From Staphylococcus carnosus (GTDB lineage: Bacteria > Bacillota > Bacilli > Staphylococcales > Staphylococcaceae), in contig NZ_UHCT01000001.1 of NCBI RefSeq assembly GCF_900458435.1, forward strand, positions 434,001 to 498,000: a DNA stretch of 64,000 bases, given 5' to 3'. Every line of letters begins with the position of its first letter. Positions within the stretch are counted from its first letter, which is position 1. The notes under the pieces are model-generated. The model was not told the DNA's origin and made no database searches. It was given only the letters and a program-made list of their open reading frames with translations. The translations under genes and the position numbers were made by a program. Positions 27,532-37,494 of the stretch are shown here, piece after piece.

Positions 27532-28203
27532 TTAATTAAGTTTCAACCAATGAACTAGTTCGTCTAAATCTTGAACTGTAATCTTAGGTAATGCTCCATT
27601 TTTATCGAAAAGATTTTGGTTGCGATTTACCCAAGCGGTATCAAAACCAAAATTAGCTGCACCAGTGATATCCCAAGTATTAGATGAAACGAAAAGTACT
27701 TCGTCACGTTTTACAGGATAGTATTTTAAAATAAGCGCGTAGCTTGCTGGGCTTGGCTTATATTGTTTAATATCATTTGCACTGATGATGGAATCTAATT
27801 TGTCTGAAATACCAACATTTTCAATCACAGGATCTAACATATCCATGTTACCATTTGAAAAAACAGATAACTTTTTTTGTAAGTCCATTAATGACTTAAG
27901 TGCGTTAGGAACTTCTTTAAATACATTGAGTTTCAAGTACTCGTCAAAAATTGTATTAATATCTTGATGATTATAAGGTACTTTACTTTGTTCGAGTGCA
28001 TATTCTAATGCTTGTTTTGTAATATCATCAAAGGGTATATATCGTTCCATTACTTGGCGTAAAAAGGTATGTTTCAGCTGAGTATTACGCCATAATTTAG
28101 ATACTGCCTCACTCTTATCTCCCGCAAACTCATTTAACTTTTCTTTTACAGATAATGTATCAAATAACGTTCCATAAGCATCAAATACAATTACTTTATA
28201 CAT
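27532..28203 (-). CDS. HAD-superfamily hydrolase, haloacid dehalogenase type II
   Basis: Cytosolic hydrolase of 223 residues. HAD motif I is FDAYGTLFD with the nucleophile Asp8, motif II is VFSNGNMDML, motif III is KQYKPSPASYALIL and motif IV is FVSSNTWDITGAANFGFDTAWVNR split over two blocks. SSNTWDITGA is characteristic of L-2-haloacid dehalogenases. In staphylococci the physiological substrate of these homologues is not known. GAGGTGAG precedes the ATG. It lies downstream of the WYL-type regulator gene but is separated from it by a terminator. Confidence 0.82.
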   Translation of the reverse strand: MYKVIVFDAYGTLFDTLSVKEKLNEFAGDKSEAVSKLWRNTQLKHTFLRQVMERYIPFDDITKQALEYALEQSKVPYNHQDINTIFDEYLKLNVFKEVPNALKSLMDLQKKLSVFSNGNMDMLDPVIENVGISDKLDSIISANDIKQYKPSPASYALILKYYPVKRDEVLFVSSNTWDITGAANFGFDTAWVNRNQNLFDKNGALPKITVQDLDELVHWLKLN

Positions 28204-28258
28204 AGTATCTCACCTCACATGATTACTTGATTTTATCGTATCACATCAGTGTAGGCAT

Positions 28259-28298
28259 TAAAAAAGACAACCTCTTATTGAAAAGAAAAAGTTGTCTG
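28259..28298 (-). terminator. Terminator of the WYL-type regulator gene
   Basis: AGACAAC (28265-28271) pairs with GTTGTCT (28291-28297); read on the minus strand, the stem is followed by TTTTTT. Confidence 0.75.
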
Positions 28299-28311
28299 GA
28301 ATAGTATTTGG

Positions 28312-29193
28312 TTAATAATCGGAGGGATTATTGTTAATCATATATGTTTCTTGCAATTTTAATAGTTGATGTAAGACTTTGCGTCGAACATTGTCTGGCT
28401 TTAAAATTCTGATTTGTTTTCGACAAGAAAAACAAAGATGAACTGCATCTTCAGCACACATTTTAAATCGTGCGATACAATAGCCGTCTTTAGAGGGTTT
28501 AACGATTTGGTTTTCATAAAAATGCTGCATTGATTCATATAATGACGTTTGCATCTCAAAAGTAATCTGTTGGTAATGCTTTTGAGAATGATGAGGCGTG
28601 AAATGTTCTGGGCTAAATGAGATATCTGTTTTCCTTAAATTTGTTACCATTGTCTTTTGCTTATAATGATAAACCAAGTTGAAAGTAAAACCCTGATATC
28701 TGATGTATAAAGGAGTGATTTCTTGACCCTCACTCAAATATAATTTTTGTTGTTGGTTAATAGCACGATTGGCTACGGTCAAATTACGTAATGCGTGATA
28801 TCGATTGCCAACTTTTAATTTTTCTAATTGAAATAGCAATTCATTTTCATGTTTGCTATGAAAAGTTTTAATTAATAAATTGAGATAGTTATAGACTTGT
28901 TGATCAACGACTGGTGTTACTGTTTGTAATAATGTGATGAGAAAGTAGATAGAAGTGGCATTATCTTCATTCGTATTATTCATAATATATGATGCAGAGT
29001 GATGATTATAAATGATTTCATTTCTATAGCCATGCCACTCGTCGGTATCATATAAGAAATTACGAATATTATCAATATCTCTTTGGATGGTGCGGGGAGA
29101 TACGTTCCACTCTTGAGAAAGTTTTTCTTTATTTACAACTTTTTGTTGTATTAAACGTGTATAAATACTAAGTATACGATGAGATTGTTCCAT
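28312..29193 (-). CDS. HTH regulator of the DeoR/WYL type
   Basis: Transcription factor of 293 residues with an N-terminal helix-turn-helix (NKEKLSQEWNVSPRTIQRDI near 20-40), followed by a region with the strand and helix pattern of WYL-domain proteins (ITPLYIRYQGFTFNLVYHYKQ). A cysteine pair near the C-terminus (HLCFSCRKQ) is unusual and could bind metal or sense redox. The gene is divergent from vraABC, with a 236-base intergenic region, so it may regulate those genes. The ribosome site, TAGGAGA, is 13 bases before the ATG, rather far. Confidence 0.7.
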   Translation of the reverse strand: MEQSHRILSIYTRLIQQKVVNKEKLSQEWNVSPRTIQRDIDNIRNFLYDTDEWHGYRNEIIYNHHSASYIMNNTNEDNATSIYFLITLLQTVTPVVDQQVYNYLNLLIKTFHSKHENELLFQLEKLKVGNRYHALRNLTVANRAINQQQKLYLSEGQEITPLYIRYQGFTFNLVYHYKQKTMVTNLRKTDISFSPEHFTPHHSQKHYQQITFEMQTSLYESMQHFYENQIVKPSKDGYCIARFKMCAEDAVHLCFSCRKQIRILKPDNVRRKVLHQLLKLQETYMINNNPSDY

Positions 29194-29429
29194 GGTGTAT
29201 AAATCGTCTCCTAACTCTAAAGATGATGAAATCGAAGTGATTATAGGTGTTAATATTTATAGCAGGGTTTAAGTAAGACAAAATCATAATGTTATGCATT
29301 TAATGAATATTATATTACAAAGTATCTTTAAAATACATAACACAATACAAAATGACAAAATTTAGTTCGAAAATTCAAATGTGATAAAATAAAGTGAATA
29401 AATAGCGATTTCACAAAGAAGGTGAGCAC

Positions 29430-30854
29430 ATGAAAGACATATCAAAAGTAATGTTACAGACTGAAAATTCGATATTAATGCGTAATACTTTTGAAAGAAA
29501 TTTAGAAAAAGAGGCAGCATACATAGAAGAATGGTGTCATACACATCCACAACATTTTAACCAGAGAGTTGGTATCAGTATCGTTGATCCAGTTCGCTTT
29601 TTTACTGTGTATCGCGCAGTACAAATAGCTGGGAAGTTGCCTGTAATTTTAGATCCGAAATGGACAAGTGAACAATTTAAAGAAATTTTAAATCATTATG
29701 AAATCACGTATCTGATTACAGATGAAGAAAAAGATATTAATCATATCCAACAATTGTCTGTAAAAACTTTAGATGAACATCACAGTAATGAGATGAAGTT
29801 ATCGAAAATTCAGAGACCGCCTGAAGATATGCTGCATATTGGTTTTACTTCAGGAACTACTGGAATGCCCAAAGCATATTATCGCAATCGTTTTTCATGG
29901 GTAGTAAGTTATGATGCCAATGATGCGATTTTAAATGAGGTACCTCCTTCAATCATTGCACCAGGACCACTAGCTCACTCATTAACGCTTTATGCATTGA
30001 TGTATGCGCATCACCATAGTGTGCCTTGCTACATGCAAACACATTATCATCCAAAACAATTGCTGCAACAATTACAAAACCATTCAGGAGCAGCAGTGTT
30101 TTTAGTGCCGTCTATATTAGAACAAATATTGCAGTTTGATGCGACAGAATTATCAAATATAAAGGTTACCTTTTTAACGTCTGGTGCTAAATTAGAACCG
30201 CATACTATTGAGAGATTTCAAGAAAAAATACCGCACTCTGAAGTAATTGAATTCTTTGGAACCAGCGAAGCAAGTTTCATTTCTTATCATCGAGTTCATG
30301 ATTATCAACCACATAATGTAGGGCAATTGTTTAAGGGTGTGACAATTAAATTGAGCGATGATTCTGGAAAGGTTCTTCCCAAGCTCACATCTATAGGACA
30401 ACTTCATGTACAAAGTGAGATGGTGTTTTCGGGCTATGTAGATGGTGCTCATGTTACTGCCCAAGATGATATTGCGACTGGTGATTATGCAAGAATGACA
30501 GAAGATGGTGACTTGATATTAGAGGGACGTGTCAATAATAAATGTATTATTGGAGGGATGAACGTCTATCCTGAAGAGGTAGAGCGAGTTATTATGCAGC
30601 ATATCCCAGTTAATCATGTCATGGTAGGTGCATTGCCACATTATGAATTAGGTGAAGTGCTGATTGCTTATTACGAAAGTACAGAAACACTTGATATACC
30701 CACTGTTAAAAAGAGATTGAGAGCACATCTTGAACGATACAAAGTGCCTATGCGCTGGATTAAAGTTCCGCACATGATATGGACTTCGAGTGGAAAAATA
30801 GCACGTCGAGCAATGAAAGAAGAATTTGGACGAAGAAATACTAGAAAAGGGTGA
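29430..30854 (+). CDS. vraA: Acyl-CoA synthetase-like AMP-binding protein VraA
   Basis: ANL-superfamily adenylating enzyme of 474 residues. It would activate a carboxylic acid as acyl-AMP and then acyl-CoA. Motif A3 is HIGFTSGTTGMPKAYYRN, A5 is EFFGTSEASF, A8 is LEGRVNNKCIIGGMNVYPEEVE, and the C-terminal lysine is in TSSGKIARR. The order ligase, thiolase, small protein matches S. aureus vraA-vraB-vraC, genes first noted as vancomycin-resistance-associated. GAAGGTGAG precedes the ATG. The six-base gap to vraB implies coupling. Which acid it uses is unknown. Confidence 0.85.
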   Translation: MKDISKVMLQTENSILMRNTFERNLEKEAAYIEEWCHTHPQHFNQRVGISIVDPVRFFTVYRAVQIAGKLPVILDPKWTSEQFKEILNHYEITYLITDEEKDINHIQQLSVKTLDEHHSNEMKLSKIQRPPEDMLHIGFTSGTTGMPKAYYRNRFSWVVSYDANDAILNEVPPSIIAPGPLAHSLTLYALMYAHHHSVPCYMQTHYHPKQLLQQLQNHSGAAVFLVPSILEQILQFDATELSNIKVTFLTSGAKLEPHTIERFQEKIPHSEVIEFFGTSEASFISYHRVHDYQPHNVGQLFKGVTIKLSDDSGKVLPKLTSIGQLHVQSEMVFSGYVDGAHVTAQDDIATGDYARMTEDGDLILEGRVNNKCIIGGMNVYPEEVERVIMQHIPVNHVMVGALPHYELGEVLIAYYESTETLDIPTVKKRLRAHLERYKVPMRWIKVPHMIWTSSGKIARRAMKEEFGRRNTRKG

Positions 30855-30860
30855 GACGGT

Positions 30861-32009
30861 ATGCAAGAAGCTATGATTATTGAAGCAAAACGGACACCAA
30901 TTGGACGTTATGGAGGAGCATTGAAACATCTTGAACCTGAAGATTTGTTGAAACCTTTGATTCATGAATTGACTGATTTGCATGAGGATATTCCATCGCA
31001 TATAGATGATGTCATTATCGGAAATACAGTTGGTAATGGCGGGAATATTGCTCGTAAATCTTTATTGCATGCTGGTTTACCGCAACAAATTCCTGGAATG
31101 ACAGTGGATCGTCAATGCGGCTCTGGTTTAGAAGCAATCAACTTGGCGTGTCGTTTAATTCAGAGCAGAGCTGGCAGTATTTATCTTGCGGGTGGTGTAG
31201 AGTCTGTAAGTCGTGCACCATGGAAAATACAGAAACCGCAATCATTATATGAAAAACAACCGCCAGAGATATATGAACGTGCACCTTTTACACCAACAGA
31301 ATATGGAGATCCAAGTATGTTAGAAGCAGCAGAAAACGTGGCACAGATGTATCAAATTTCTCGTGAAAGACAGGATGACTGGGCAGCGCGGAGTCACAAT
31401 TTATATCATCAATACCAAAGTGAGATTGTTCGTGAAATTACACCGTTAAAAGTACATGGGGAAATGCTGGAAGTTGATGAATCACCGAAACAAAATATAA
31501 CAGCAGAACGTTTAGGACGACTTAAACCTGTATTTCCAGAAGGCACTGTAACTGTAGGGAATGCTTGTCCTAAGAGTGATGGAGCATCGCTTGTCTTAGT
31601 TATGTCTGAAACAAAAGCAAAAGAGCTGGGATTAATACCGAAATTGCGTTTTGTAGATAGTGAAGTAGCTGGAGTGAATCCTAAAGTATTAGGTATCGGA
31701 CCTGTTCCTGCCGCCGAACGTACTTTAGAGCGACAAGGTTGGTCTGTATCGGATTTAGATTGGACTGCATTCAATGAAGCTTTTAGTTCTCAAGTGCTCG
31801 CATCTATCGATTTGTTAAGCTTGCAAGAAGCAAAAGTGAACCCTTATGGCGGTGCATTAGCAGAAGGACATCCATATGGTGCGAGCGGCGCAAATCTTGT
31901 AGCACGCTTAGTTACAATTCAAAAATATCACCTAGGAAATAAATTAATGGCTGCTATCGGTATCGGAGGCGGTATGGGTATAGCCAGCTTGTTTGAAAGT
32001 GTGAAATAG
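30861..32009 (+). CDS. vraB: Thiolase VraB (acetyl-CoA C-acetyltransferase homologue)
   Basis: Thiolase-family protein of 382 residues, very similar to S. aureus VraB from memory. The nucleophile Cys86 (VDRQCGSGLE) and the His of EGHPYGASGA (about 337) are present, as is NEAFSSQ. The second catalytic Cys of biosynthetic thiolases, normally in CIGGGMG, is Gly here (AAIGIGGGMG, about residue 367). The S. aureus protein seems to share this change, so VraB may not carry out normal acetyl-CoA condensation. It lies between vraA and vraC with gaps of 6 and 0 bases. Role in fatty-acid or cell-envelope metabolism remains inference. Confidence 0.87.
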   Translation: MQEAMIIEAKRTPIGRYGGALKHLEPEDLLKPLIHELTDLHEDIPSHIDDVIIGNTVGNGGNIARKSLLHAGLPQQIPGMTVDRQCGSGLEAINLACRLIQSRAGSIYLAGGVESVSRAPWKIQKPQSLYEKQPPEIYERAPFTPTEYGDPSMLEAAENVAQMYQISRERQDDWAARSHNLYHQYQSEIVREITPLKVHGEMLEVDESPKQNITAERLGRLKPVFPEGTVTVGNACPKSDGASLVLVMSETKAKELGLIPKLRFVDSEVAGVNPKVLGIGPVPAAERTLERQGWSVSDLDWTAFNEAFSSQVLASIDLLSLQEAKVNPYGGALAEGHPYGASGANLVARLVTIQKYHLGNKLMAAIGIGGGMGIASLFESVK

Positions 32010-32729
32010 ATGGAAACATTGACATTTAAATGGACTGAAAATAATGAACTGCTAGATCCTTTTTACTTAACGAAGATTTGGAATCAATTTGCAGAATTTA
32101 AACAATTTGATCATCAAAATATACTTCTGAGAAAAAAGCAAATCTTAAAATGCCGTGCATTGCACGAAGGTCCATCTTATCAAGCTGTGTTAGAGTGCAA
32201 AAGCAGACGTGAAGTACGCAGTATGACATATTATCGATATCAATTAAAAATAATAGATGAAAAAGGAAAAGCAATAGAAATTTCAAGTGATTTTGTAGTT
32301 GTAGCGCATGCTGTTGAAAAATTTAATCAAACAAGTACTTGTAAAGAGAAATCATATCCTCATTCAAGTGAACTGCAAAAAGAGAATTTGAATAATGATA
32401 AGATATTCAAGTTAACAGTAGACTGGAAAAATGTGTTGAAGTACTTAGCAAAAGTTGAAGATGATAACCCTGTACATCCGCAAGTAGGTATCATACCAGG
32501 AGATTATATTGCGATGCAGATTATACAACATTGGACTAAAGTGAATAAATATAATGATACAAAAGAAAAAAGTATTATCCATGATTATCAATCTATTAAA
32601 TTGAAATTTCTGCATCCAATGTATCGCGAAGATCAATTATTTTGTAAAACACAGATTGAAGATAATGGTTTGAGTGTAGAAGTTAATAATCAATATGGTG
32701 AAAATTGTATGATATTAACATTTGAGTAG
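32010..32729 (+). CDS. vraC: VraC-like protein of unknown function
   Basis: A 239-residue soluble protein starting directly at the base after the vraB stop codon, so it is translated with vraB. The position and size match S. aureus vraC. The sequence has alternating strands (LKCRALHEGPSYQAVLECK, YYRYQLKIIDEKGKAIEIS) and a C-terminal part reading IPGDYIAMQIIQHW and LKFLHPMYREDQLFCKTQI, which is suggestive of a hotdog-fold dehydratase or MaoC-like domain (the PMYREDQL block is like MaoC). That would suit an acyl-CoA pathway with VraA and VraB. No signal peptide or membrane segment. Confidence 0.75.
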   Translation: METLTFKWTENNELLDPFYLTKIWNQFAEFKQFDHQNILLRKKQILKCRALHEGPSYQAVLECKSRREVRSMTYYRYQLKIIDEKGKAIEISSDFVVVAHAVEKFNQTSTCKEKSYPHSSELQKENLNNDKIFKLTVDWKNVLKYLAKVEDDNPVHPQVGIIPGDYIAMQIIQHWTKVNKYNDTKEKSIIHDYQSIKLKFLHPMYREDQLFCKTQIEDNGLSVEVNNQYGENCMILTFE

Positions 32730-32848
32730 AAGAGAATTATGCTAGTCGTTAAATATATCAAACTTCTTCTCGCCTAACACAAACCTTTATGCATTATGAC
32801 AATAAATATGCAATATTTGGGTATAAGTTCAAAGGGGAGGTTTTACAT

Positions 32849-34078
32849 ATGACAAAGCAACCAATTAATGTAAACAGTGAAATCGGCAGGTTAAAGACGG
32901 TTTTGCTGAAACGTCCAGGTAAAGAATTAGAGAATTTAGTACCGAATTATTTACAAAGATTGTTGTTTGACGATATTCCATTTTTAAAAGAAGCGCAAGC
33001 AGAACATGACCAATTTGCACAATTGTTAAGAGATGAAGGGGTAGAAGTGCTTTATCTTGAAGATTTAACTGCAGAAAGTATAGCAGATCCGATGGTAAGA
33101 GGTCAGTTCATTGAAGATGTACTTTCAGAATCAAAAAAGACAATCCAAGGTCATGAAGAGGAAATACGTAACTTATTCAACTCACTCACAGATCAAGCAC
33201 TTGTAGAAAAAGTAATGGCAGGTGTTAGAAGAGAAGATATACAACTTGAAACATCACATTTAACAGAATATATGCGACATCCATATCCATTTTATATGGA
33301 TCCTTTACCTAACCTTTATTTTACAAGAGATCCACAAGCTTTTATTGGTAATGGTGTTTCTGTGAATCAAATGCATTGGTCGGCGAGACGTCGTGAGACA
33401 TTATTCATTGATTATATCTTGAAGCATCATCCAAGATTTGCTGATGCAGATATACCTATTTGGTATGACCGCCATATGCCGTATCAAATGGAAGGCGGCG
33501 ATCAATTAGTACTTTCAAAAGAAGTATTAGCAATCGGTATTTCAGAACGTACTTCTGCACCTGCTGTTGAAGAGATTGCGCGTAAAATTTTTGAACAACC
33601 GAATTCGACATTCAAAAAAGTTATTGCAATCGAAATTCCGAATACACGTGCATTCATGCATCTTGATACAGTATTTACAATGATTGATTACGACAAATTT
33701 ACTATACATTCTGCTATTCAAGAGATGAGTGATCAATTCAGCATCTTTATTATCGAACCTGATGGTGATGATATTAAAATTACAAAATCAGACTCATTAA
33801 AAGAAACACTTGAAGAGGCATTGCATATCGAGAATGTTGAACTGATTCCAACAGGAGACGGCGATCCGATTATTGGACCGCGTGAACAATGGAATGACGG
33901 TTCTAATACACTGACAATCAGACCGGGTGTAGTGGTAACCTATGATCGAAATTTTGTATCTAACCAGTTACTACGTGATAAAGGAATTAAAGTACTTGAA
34001 ATCAAAGGAAGCGAATTAGTACGTGGACGCGGGGGTCCGCGCTGTATGAGCCAACCTATTTATAGAGAAGATATTTAA
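32849..34078 (+). CDS. arcA: Arginine deiminase, copy 1
   Basis: Hydrolyses L-arginine to citrulline and ammonia in the cytosol. The 409-residue protein has all catalytic blocks: [11 protein letters not shown] with the substrate Asp, EGGDQLVLS with Glu, [10 protein letters not shown] with the catalytic His, and the nucleophile Cys in GPRCMSQP near the C-terminus. The frame is open 20 codons further upstream, but ATG 32849 follows AAAGGGGAGG and matches copy 2. It has its own terminator and no CRP-type site in its short upstream region, so it is probably controlled differently from copy 2. arcB does not follow. Confidence 0.93.
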   Translation: MTKQPINVNSEIGRLKTVLLKRPGKELENLVPNYLQRLLFDDIPFLKEAQAEHDQFAQLLRDEGVEVLYLEDLTAESIADPMVRGQFIEDVLSESKKTIQGHEEEIRNLFNSLTDQALVEKVMAGVRREDIQLETSHLTEYMRHPYPFYMDPLPNLYFTRDPQAFIGNGVSVNQMHWSARRRETLFIDYILKHHPRFADADIPIWYDRHMPYQMEGGDQLVLSKEVLAIGISERTSAPAVEEIARKIFEQPNSTFKKVIAIEIPNTRAFMHLDTVFTMIDYDKFTIHSAIQEMSDQFSIFIIEPDGDDIKITKSDSLKETLEEALHIENVELIPTGDGDPIIGPREQWNDGSNTLTIRPGVVVTYDRNFVSNQLLRDKGIKVLEIKGSELVRGRGGPRCMSQPIYREDI

Positions 34079-34083
34079 ATATT

Positions 34084-34117
34084 CACTGTCACCTAAACAA
34101 GGTGGCAGTTTTTTATG
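34084..34117 (+). terminator. Terminator of arcA copy 1
   Basis: ACTGTCACC (34084-34092) pairs with GGTGGCAGT (34101-34109), one G-T pair, followed by TTTTT. Confidence 0.85.
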
Positions 34118-34431
34118 TTTGTGGGTACAAGAGTTTATTTGACACACTAACAGAATTATTTTTAATCAAACGCATTAAGTTATATGCAAAATAAATTAAT
34201 ATTCATTGTATAGGAGTGATAACACGTGTTAATACAGTCACATTCCAATGTTGATTCTTACATTATGAATATATTCTCTAAATAATGAATAAAATACTTT
34301 TTAAAGAAATTAAAACTGTAAAAGTGATGGATATACCTACGATTATGCATAAAAAGGAGTGAATATTGTAGGGTTTATACAAAATTATGCAATGAATAAA
34401 TTTAAGAGTGTGAAAAATACAACATCCTTTA
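34118..34431. other. Spacer between the two arcA genes
   Basis: AT-rich and mostly featureless. It holds a perfect 12-base palindrome, TAACACGTGTTA (34220-34231), and a short GAATATATTC palindrome at about 34267-34276. A GTG-started 19-codon frame (34225) has GGAG before it, but nothing suggests it is a gene. Confidence 0.35.
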
Positions 34432-34474
34432 TGTGATTTTAATCACATGAGAAGTGTTTGCAAGGGCTTACAAT
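34432..34474 (+). promoter_or_regulatory. CRP/ArcR-type activator site and promoter of arcA copy 2
   Basis: TGTGATTTTAATCACA (34432-34447) is a perfect match to the Crp/Fnr pattern TGTGA-N6-TCACA, part of an 18-base palindrome. A TACAAT -10 box lies at 34469-34474 with no good -35 box. With transcription starting about seven bases after the -10 box, the palindrome is centred near -41.5, the classical position for a class II activator. arcR in this cluster encodes a Crp/Fnr-family protein and is the likely activator. Confidence 0.75.
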
Positions 34475-34504
34475 GTAGACAAATAGAACAAGGAGGTTTC
34501 ACAA

Positions 34505-35740
34505 ATGAATGAACATCCAATTAAAGTAAATAGTGAGATCGGAAAATTGAAAACGGTGTTGCTTAAACGTCCTGGTAAAGAATTAGAAAATTTAGTACCT
34601 GAGTATCTTGGCGAATTATTATTTGATGATATCCCATACTTGAAAGTAGCCCAAGAAGAACATGATAAATTCGCTCAAACGCTTCGTGATGAAGGTATAG
34701 AAGTTGTTTATCTTGAAGACTTAGCAGCAGAAGCAATTGAAGAGCCAGAAGTGCGCAAACAATTTATCGAAGATGTTTTAGCGGAATCTGAAGAAACTTT
34801 ATTAGGCCACGAAGATGCGGTGAGAACATTATTCGAAGACTTAGATAATAAAGAATTAGTAGAAAAAGTAATGTCAGGTGTGCGCAAAGAAGAAATTCCT
34901 TTAGAGAAAGAACACCTTATAGAATACTTAGATGATTCTTATCCATTCTACATGAACCCAATGCCAAACTTGTACTTCACTCGCGACCCGCAAGCATCTA
35001 TCGGCAATGGTATGACAATTAATAGAATGTATTGGCCAGCTCGCCGTAGAGAATCTATTTTCTTCACATATATTTTAAAACATCATCCACGTTTCAAAGA
35101 TGCAGACGTGCCGGTGTGGTTAGATCGTAATTCACCATACAATATTGAAGGTGGAGATGAATTAGTATTATCAGAAGAAGTTGTAGCAGTGGGCATCTCA
35201 GAAAGAACATCAGCGCAAGCAATTGAAAGATTAGCAAGACATATTTTTGCTAACCCTGAATCTAAAATCAAAAAAATCGTAGCAATTGAAATTGCGAATA
35301 CAAGAGCTTTCATGCATCTCGATACAGTATTTACAATGATTGATTACGATAAATTCACAATCCATTCTGCTATTGAGAAAAAAGGTGACGATATGAATAT
35401 CTTCACTATCGAACCAAGTGATGACGGTAAAGATATTAAGATTACTAAATCATCTAATTTAAAAGAAACATTAAAAGATGCTTTAGGTTTAGATGAAATC
35501 ACTTTTATCCCAACTGGAGATGGAGATCCGATTGTCGGTCCGCGTGAACAATGGAATGACGGTTCTAACACATTAACAATTCGTCCAGGTGTTGTTGTCA
35601 CTTATGATCGCAACTATGTTTCTAACCAATTATTGCGTGATAACGGTATTAAAGTAATCGAAATTACAGGTAGTGAATTGGTTCGCGGTAGAGGGGGCCC
35701 TCGTTGCATGAGTCAACCGTTATACCGTGAAGATATCTAA
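34505..35740 (+). CDS. arcA: Arginine deiminase, copy 2
   Basis: A 411-residue arginine deiminase with intact catalytic blocks ([38 protein letters not shown]). It is closely similar to copy 1 throughout, indicating a tandem duplication, with most differences in surface regions. AAGGAGG precedes the ATG. Its promoter carries a perfect ArcR-type site, so it is the copy expected to respond to low oxygen. Usually arcB, encoding ornithine carbamoyltransferase, follows arcA; here only a 279-base gap separates it from arcD. Confidence 0.94.
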   Translation: MNEHPIKVNSEIGKLKTVLLKRPGKELENLVPEYLGELLFDDIPYLKVAQEEHDKFAQTLRDEGIEVVYLEDLAAEAIEEPEVRKQFIEDVLAESEETLLGHEDAVRTLFEDLDNKELVEKVMSGVRKEEIPLEKEHLIEYLDDSYPFYMNPMPNLYFTRDPQASIGNGMTINRMYWPARRRESIFFTYILKHHPRFKDADVPVWLDRNSPYNIEGGDELVLSEEVVAVGISERTSAQAIERLARHIFANPESKIKKIVAIEIANTRAFMHLDTVFTMIDYDKFTIHSAIEKKGDDMNIFTIEPSDDGKDIKITKSSNLKETLKDALGLDEITFIPTGDGDPIVGPREQWNDGSNTLTIRPGVVVTYDRNYVSNQLLRDNGIKVIEITGSELVRGRGGPRCMSQPLYREDI

Positions 35741-36019
35741 TTTCAAAGTGGCAGCTTGGCTTTAAATGAAATGGATTGCATCAATAGAAGTAATTCGAAG
35801 TCTTCATTTAAAGTCTTGCTTCCAATCAATAATACTGCTTTGAAAATAAATCTAAACGGCGGCAGTCGATAAATAGCCCGTATACTTTTGAAGACCGCAC
35901 GAAAAACTATTAAAGCAGTATGCGTCAAAAATTTAATAAATTGACAACACATGCTTAGCAGCTAGAAAATTATGATTTTCACTTCTTTTATAGCTGCAAG
36001 TATTAAAGGAGTTTTGAAA
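35741..36019 (+). other. Gap between arcA and arcD, possible arcB remnant
   Basis: No intact gene is present. Near its end a plus-strand frame reads KTIKAV (35903-35920), seven codons before a TGA (35942-35944). The C-terminus of ArcB reads HTIKAV with seven residues before its stop, and arcB is expected at this place. The upstream part does not show recognisable ArcB sequence, so the match may be chance. The region also has a CTTTAAATGAA inverted repeat spaced by about 32 bases, and the ribosome site AAAGGAG of arcD. A 69-codon minus-strand frame looks spurious. Confidence 0.3.
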
Positions 36020-37450
36020 ATGAGCGAACAATTAGAACAAAATAAACTCAGTAAAACAGCTTTAATCGGTTTGGTCATTGGTTCGATGATTGGCGGCGGT
36101 GCCTTCAACATCATTTCAGATATGGGCAGCAATGCCGGCGGATTAGCGATTATTATTGGCTGGATTATTACTGCAGTTGGTATGATTTCACTAGCATTTG
36201 TATTCCAAAACTTAACAAATAAACGACCAGATTTAGATGGCGGAATATATAGTTATGCACGTGCAGGTTTCGGTGACTTTGTTGGTTTCTCTAGTGCATG
36301 GGGATACTGGTTTGCCGCATTCTTAGGAAACGTTGCATATGCGACATTGCTGATGTCAGCAGTCGGCAACTTCTTCCCGATATTTAAAGGTGGAAATACA
36401 CTTCCAAGTATTATTGTGGCCTCTATCTTACTTTGGGGTGTACATTTCTTGATATTACGTGGTGTTGAAACAGCCGCGTTGATTAACAGTATAGTAACAG
36501 TTGCGAAGTTGATTCCAATCTTCCTGGCTATCGTATGTATGCTGGTAGCATTCCATTTTGACACTTTTATGGCAGGTTTTGCAGGTATGAAAGGCAACAT
36601 TACTTTACCACTTAACTTTTCAAATATTATGGAACAAGTAAAAAGCACTATGTTGATTACTGTTTGGGTATTTACAGGTATTGAAGGAGCAGTTGTATTC
36701 TCAGGTCGTGCCAAAACTAAAAAAGATGTTGGTACAGCAACAGTTATTGGGCTTTTACTTGTGTTGATTATTTACTTCTTGTTAACAGTACTTGCACAAG
36801 GTGTAATTGAACAAGGACATATTTCACAATTAGATCAACCATCAATGGCTTCATTACTTGCTCACATTGTCGGACCTTGGGGTTCAACGGTTGTTAATAT
36901 CGGTCTGATTATCTCAGTGCTCGGTGCATGGTTAGGTTGGACACTCCTAGCTGGAGAACTTCCTTTCGTTGTAGCAAAAGATAAAATGTTCCCTAAATGG
37001 TTCGCAAAACAAAATAGTAACGGCGCACCAGTAAACTCATTATTAATCACCAATATATTAGTACAGCTCTTCTTAATCAGTATGTTATTTACAGAAAGTG
37101 CTTATCAGTTCGCATTTTCACTCGCATCAAGTGCCATATTAATTCCATATGCATTCAGTGCTTTCTATCAATTTAAATATACGATTCAAGAAGATCGTAA
37201 GAGTCACGTTCAATTAGTTATCGGTATCATTTCATCAATTTATGCGATATGGCTCATTTACGCAGCAGGCGTGGACTACTTGTTGTTGACAATGTTGCTT
37301 TATATACCAGGACTTTTCGTATATTACACTGTTCAGAAAAATAAAGGTCAAAAATTAATTACACGTGATTATGTATTAATGGGCTTCATTGTTCTTTTCG
37401 CAATTATAGGTATTATCCGATTAGCAACAGGTGCGGTTAACGTATTTTAG
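36020..37450 (+). CDS. arcD: Arginine/ornithine antiporter ArcD
   Basis: APC-superfamily exchanger of 476 residues with about 13 hydrophobic segments; it swaps external arginine for internal ornithine. GLVIGSMIGGGAFNIISDM in helix 1 and GGIYSYARAGFGDFVGFSSAWGYW are characteristic of ArcD. ATG 36020 follows AAAGGAG; the open frame 16 codons upstream has no ribosome site. Because ornithine carbamoyltransferase is absent from this locus, the antiporter may work with enzymes encoded elsewhere, or exchange arginine for citrulline. It ends at a long hairpin terminator. Confidence 0.92.
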   Translation: MSEQLEQNKLSKTALIGLVIGSMIGGGAFNIISDMGSNAGGLAIIIGWIITAVGMISLAFVFQNLTNKRPDLDGGIYSYARAGFGDFVGFSSAWGYWFAAFLGNVAYATLLMSAVGNFFPIFKGGNTLPSIIVASILLWGVHFLILRGVETAALINSIVTVAKLIPIFLAIVCMLVAFHFDTFMAGFAGMKGNITLPLNFSNIMEQVKSTMLITVWVFTGIEGAVVFSGRAKTKKDVGTATVIGLLLVLIIYFLLTVLAQGVIEQGHISQLDQPSMASLLAHIVGPWGSTVVNIGLIISVLGAWLGWTLLAGELPFVVAKDKMFPKWFAKQNSNGAPVNSLLITNILVQLFLISMLFTESAYQFAFSLASSAILIPYAFSAFYQFKYTIQEDRKSHVQLVIGIISSIYAIWLIYAAGVDYLLLTMLLYIPGLFVYYTVQKNKGQKLITRDYVLMGFIVLFAIIGIIRLATGAVNVF

Positions 37451-37494
37451 TACTTGCCTAGGTTAAAGGGTTAATTCTAAAAAATAAATTATTA

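Noticed and set aside
32791..32813. Possible ArgR box before arcA copy 1
   Set aside because: Alignment to the TGAATwwwwATTCA pattern leaves five or more mismatches.
34225..34284. 19-codon GTG-started peptide between the arcA genes
   Set aside because: Although GGAG precedes it, the peptide is short and featureless and lies in an AT-rich spacer.
35743..35952. 69-codon minus-strand frame between arcA and arcD
   Set aside because: No ribosome site, no recognisable domain, and opposite to a possible arcB remnant.
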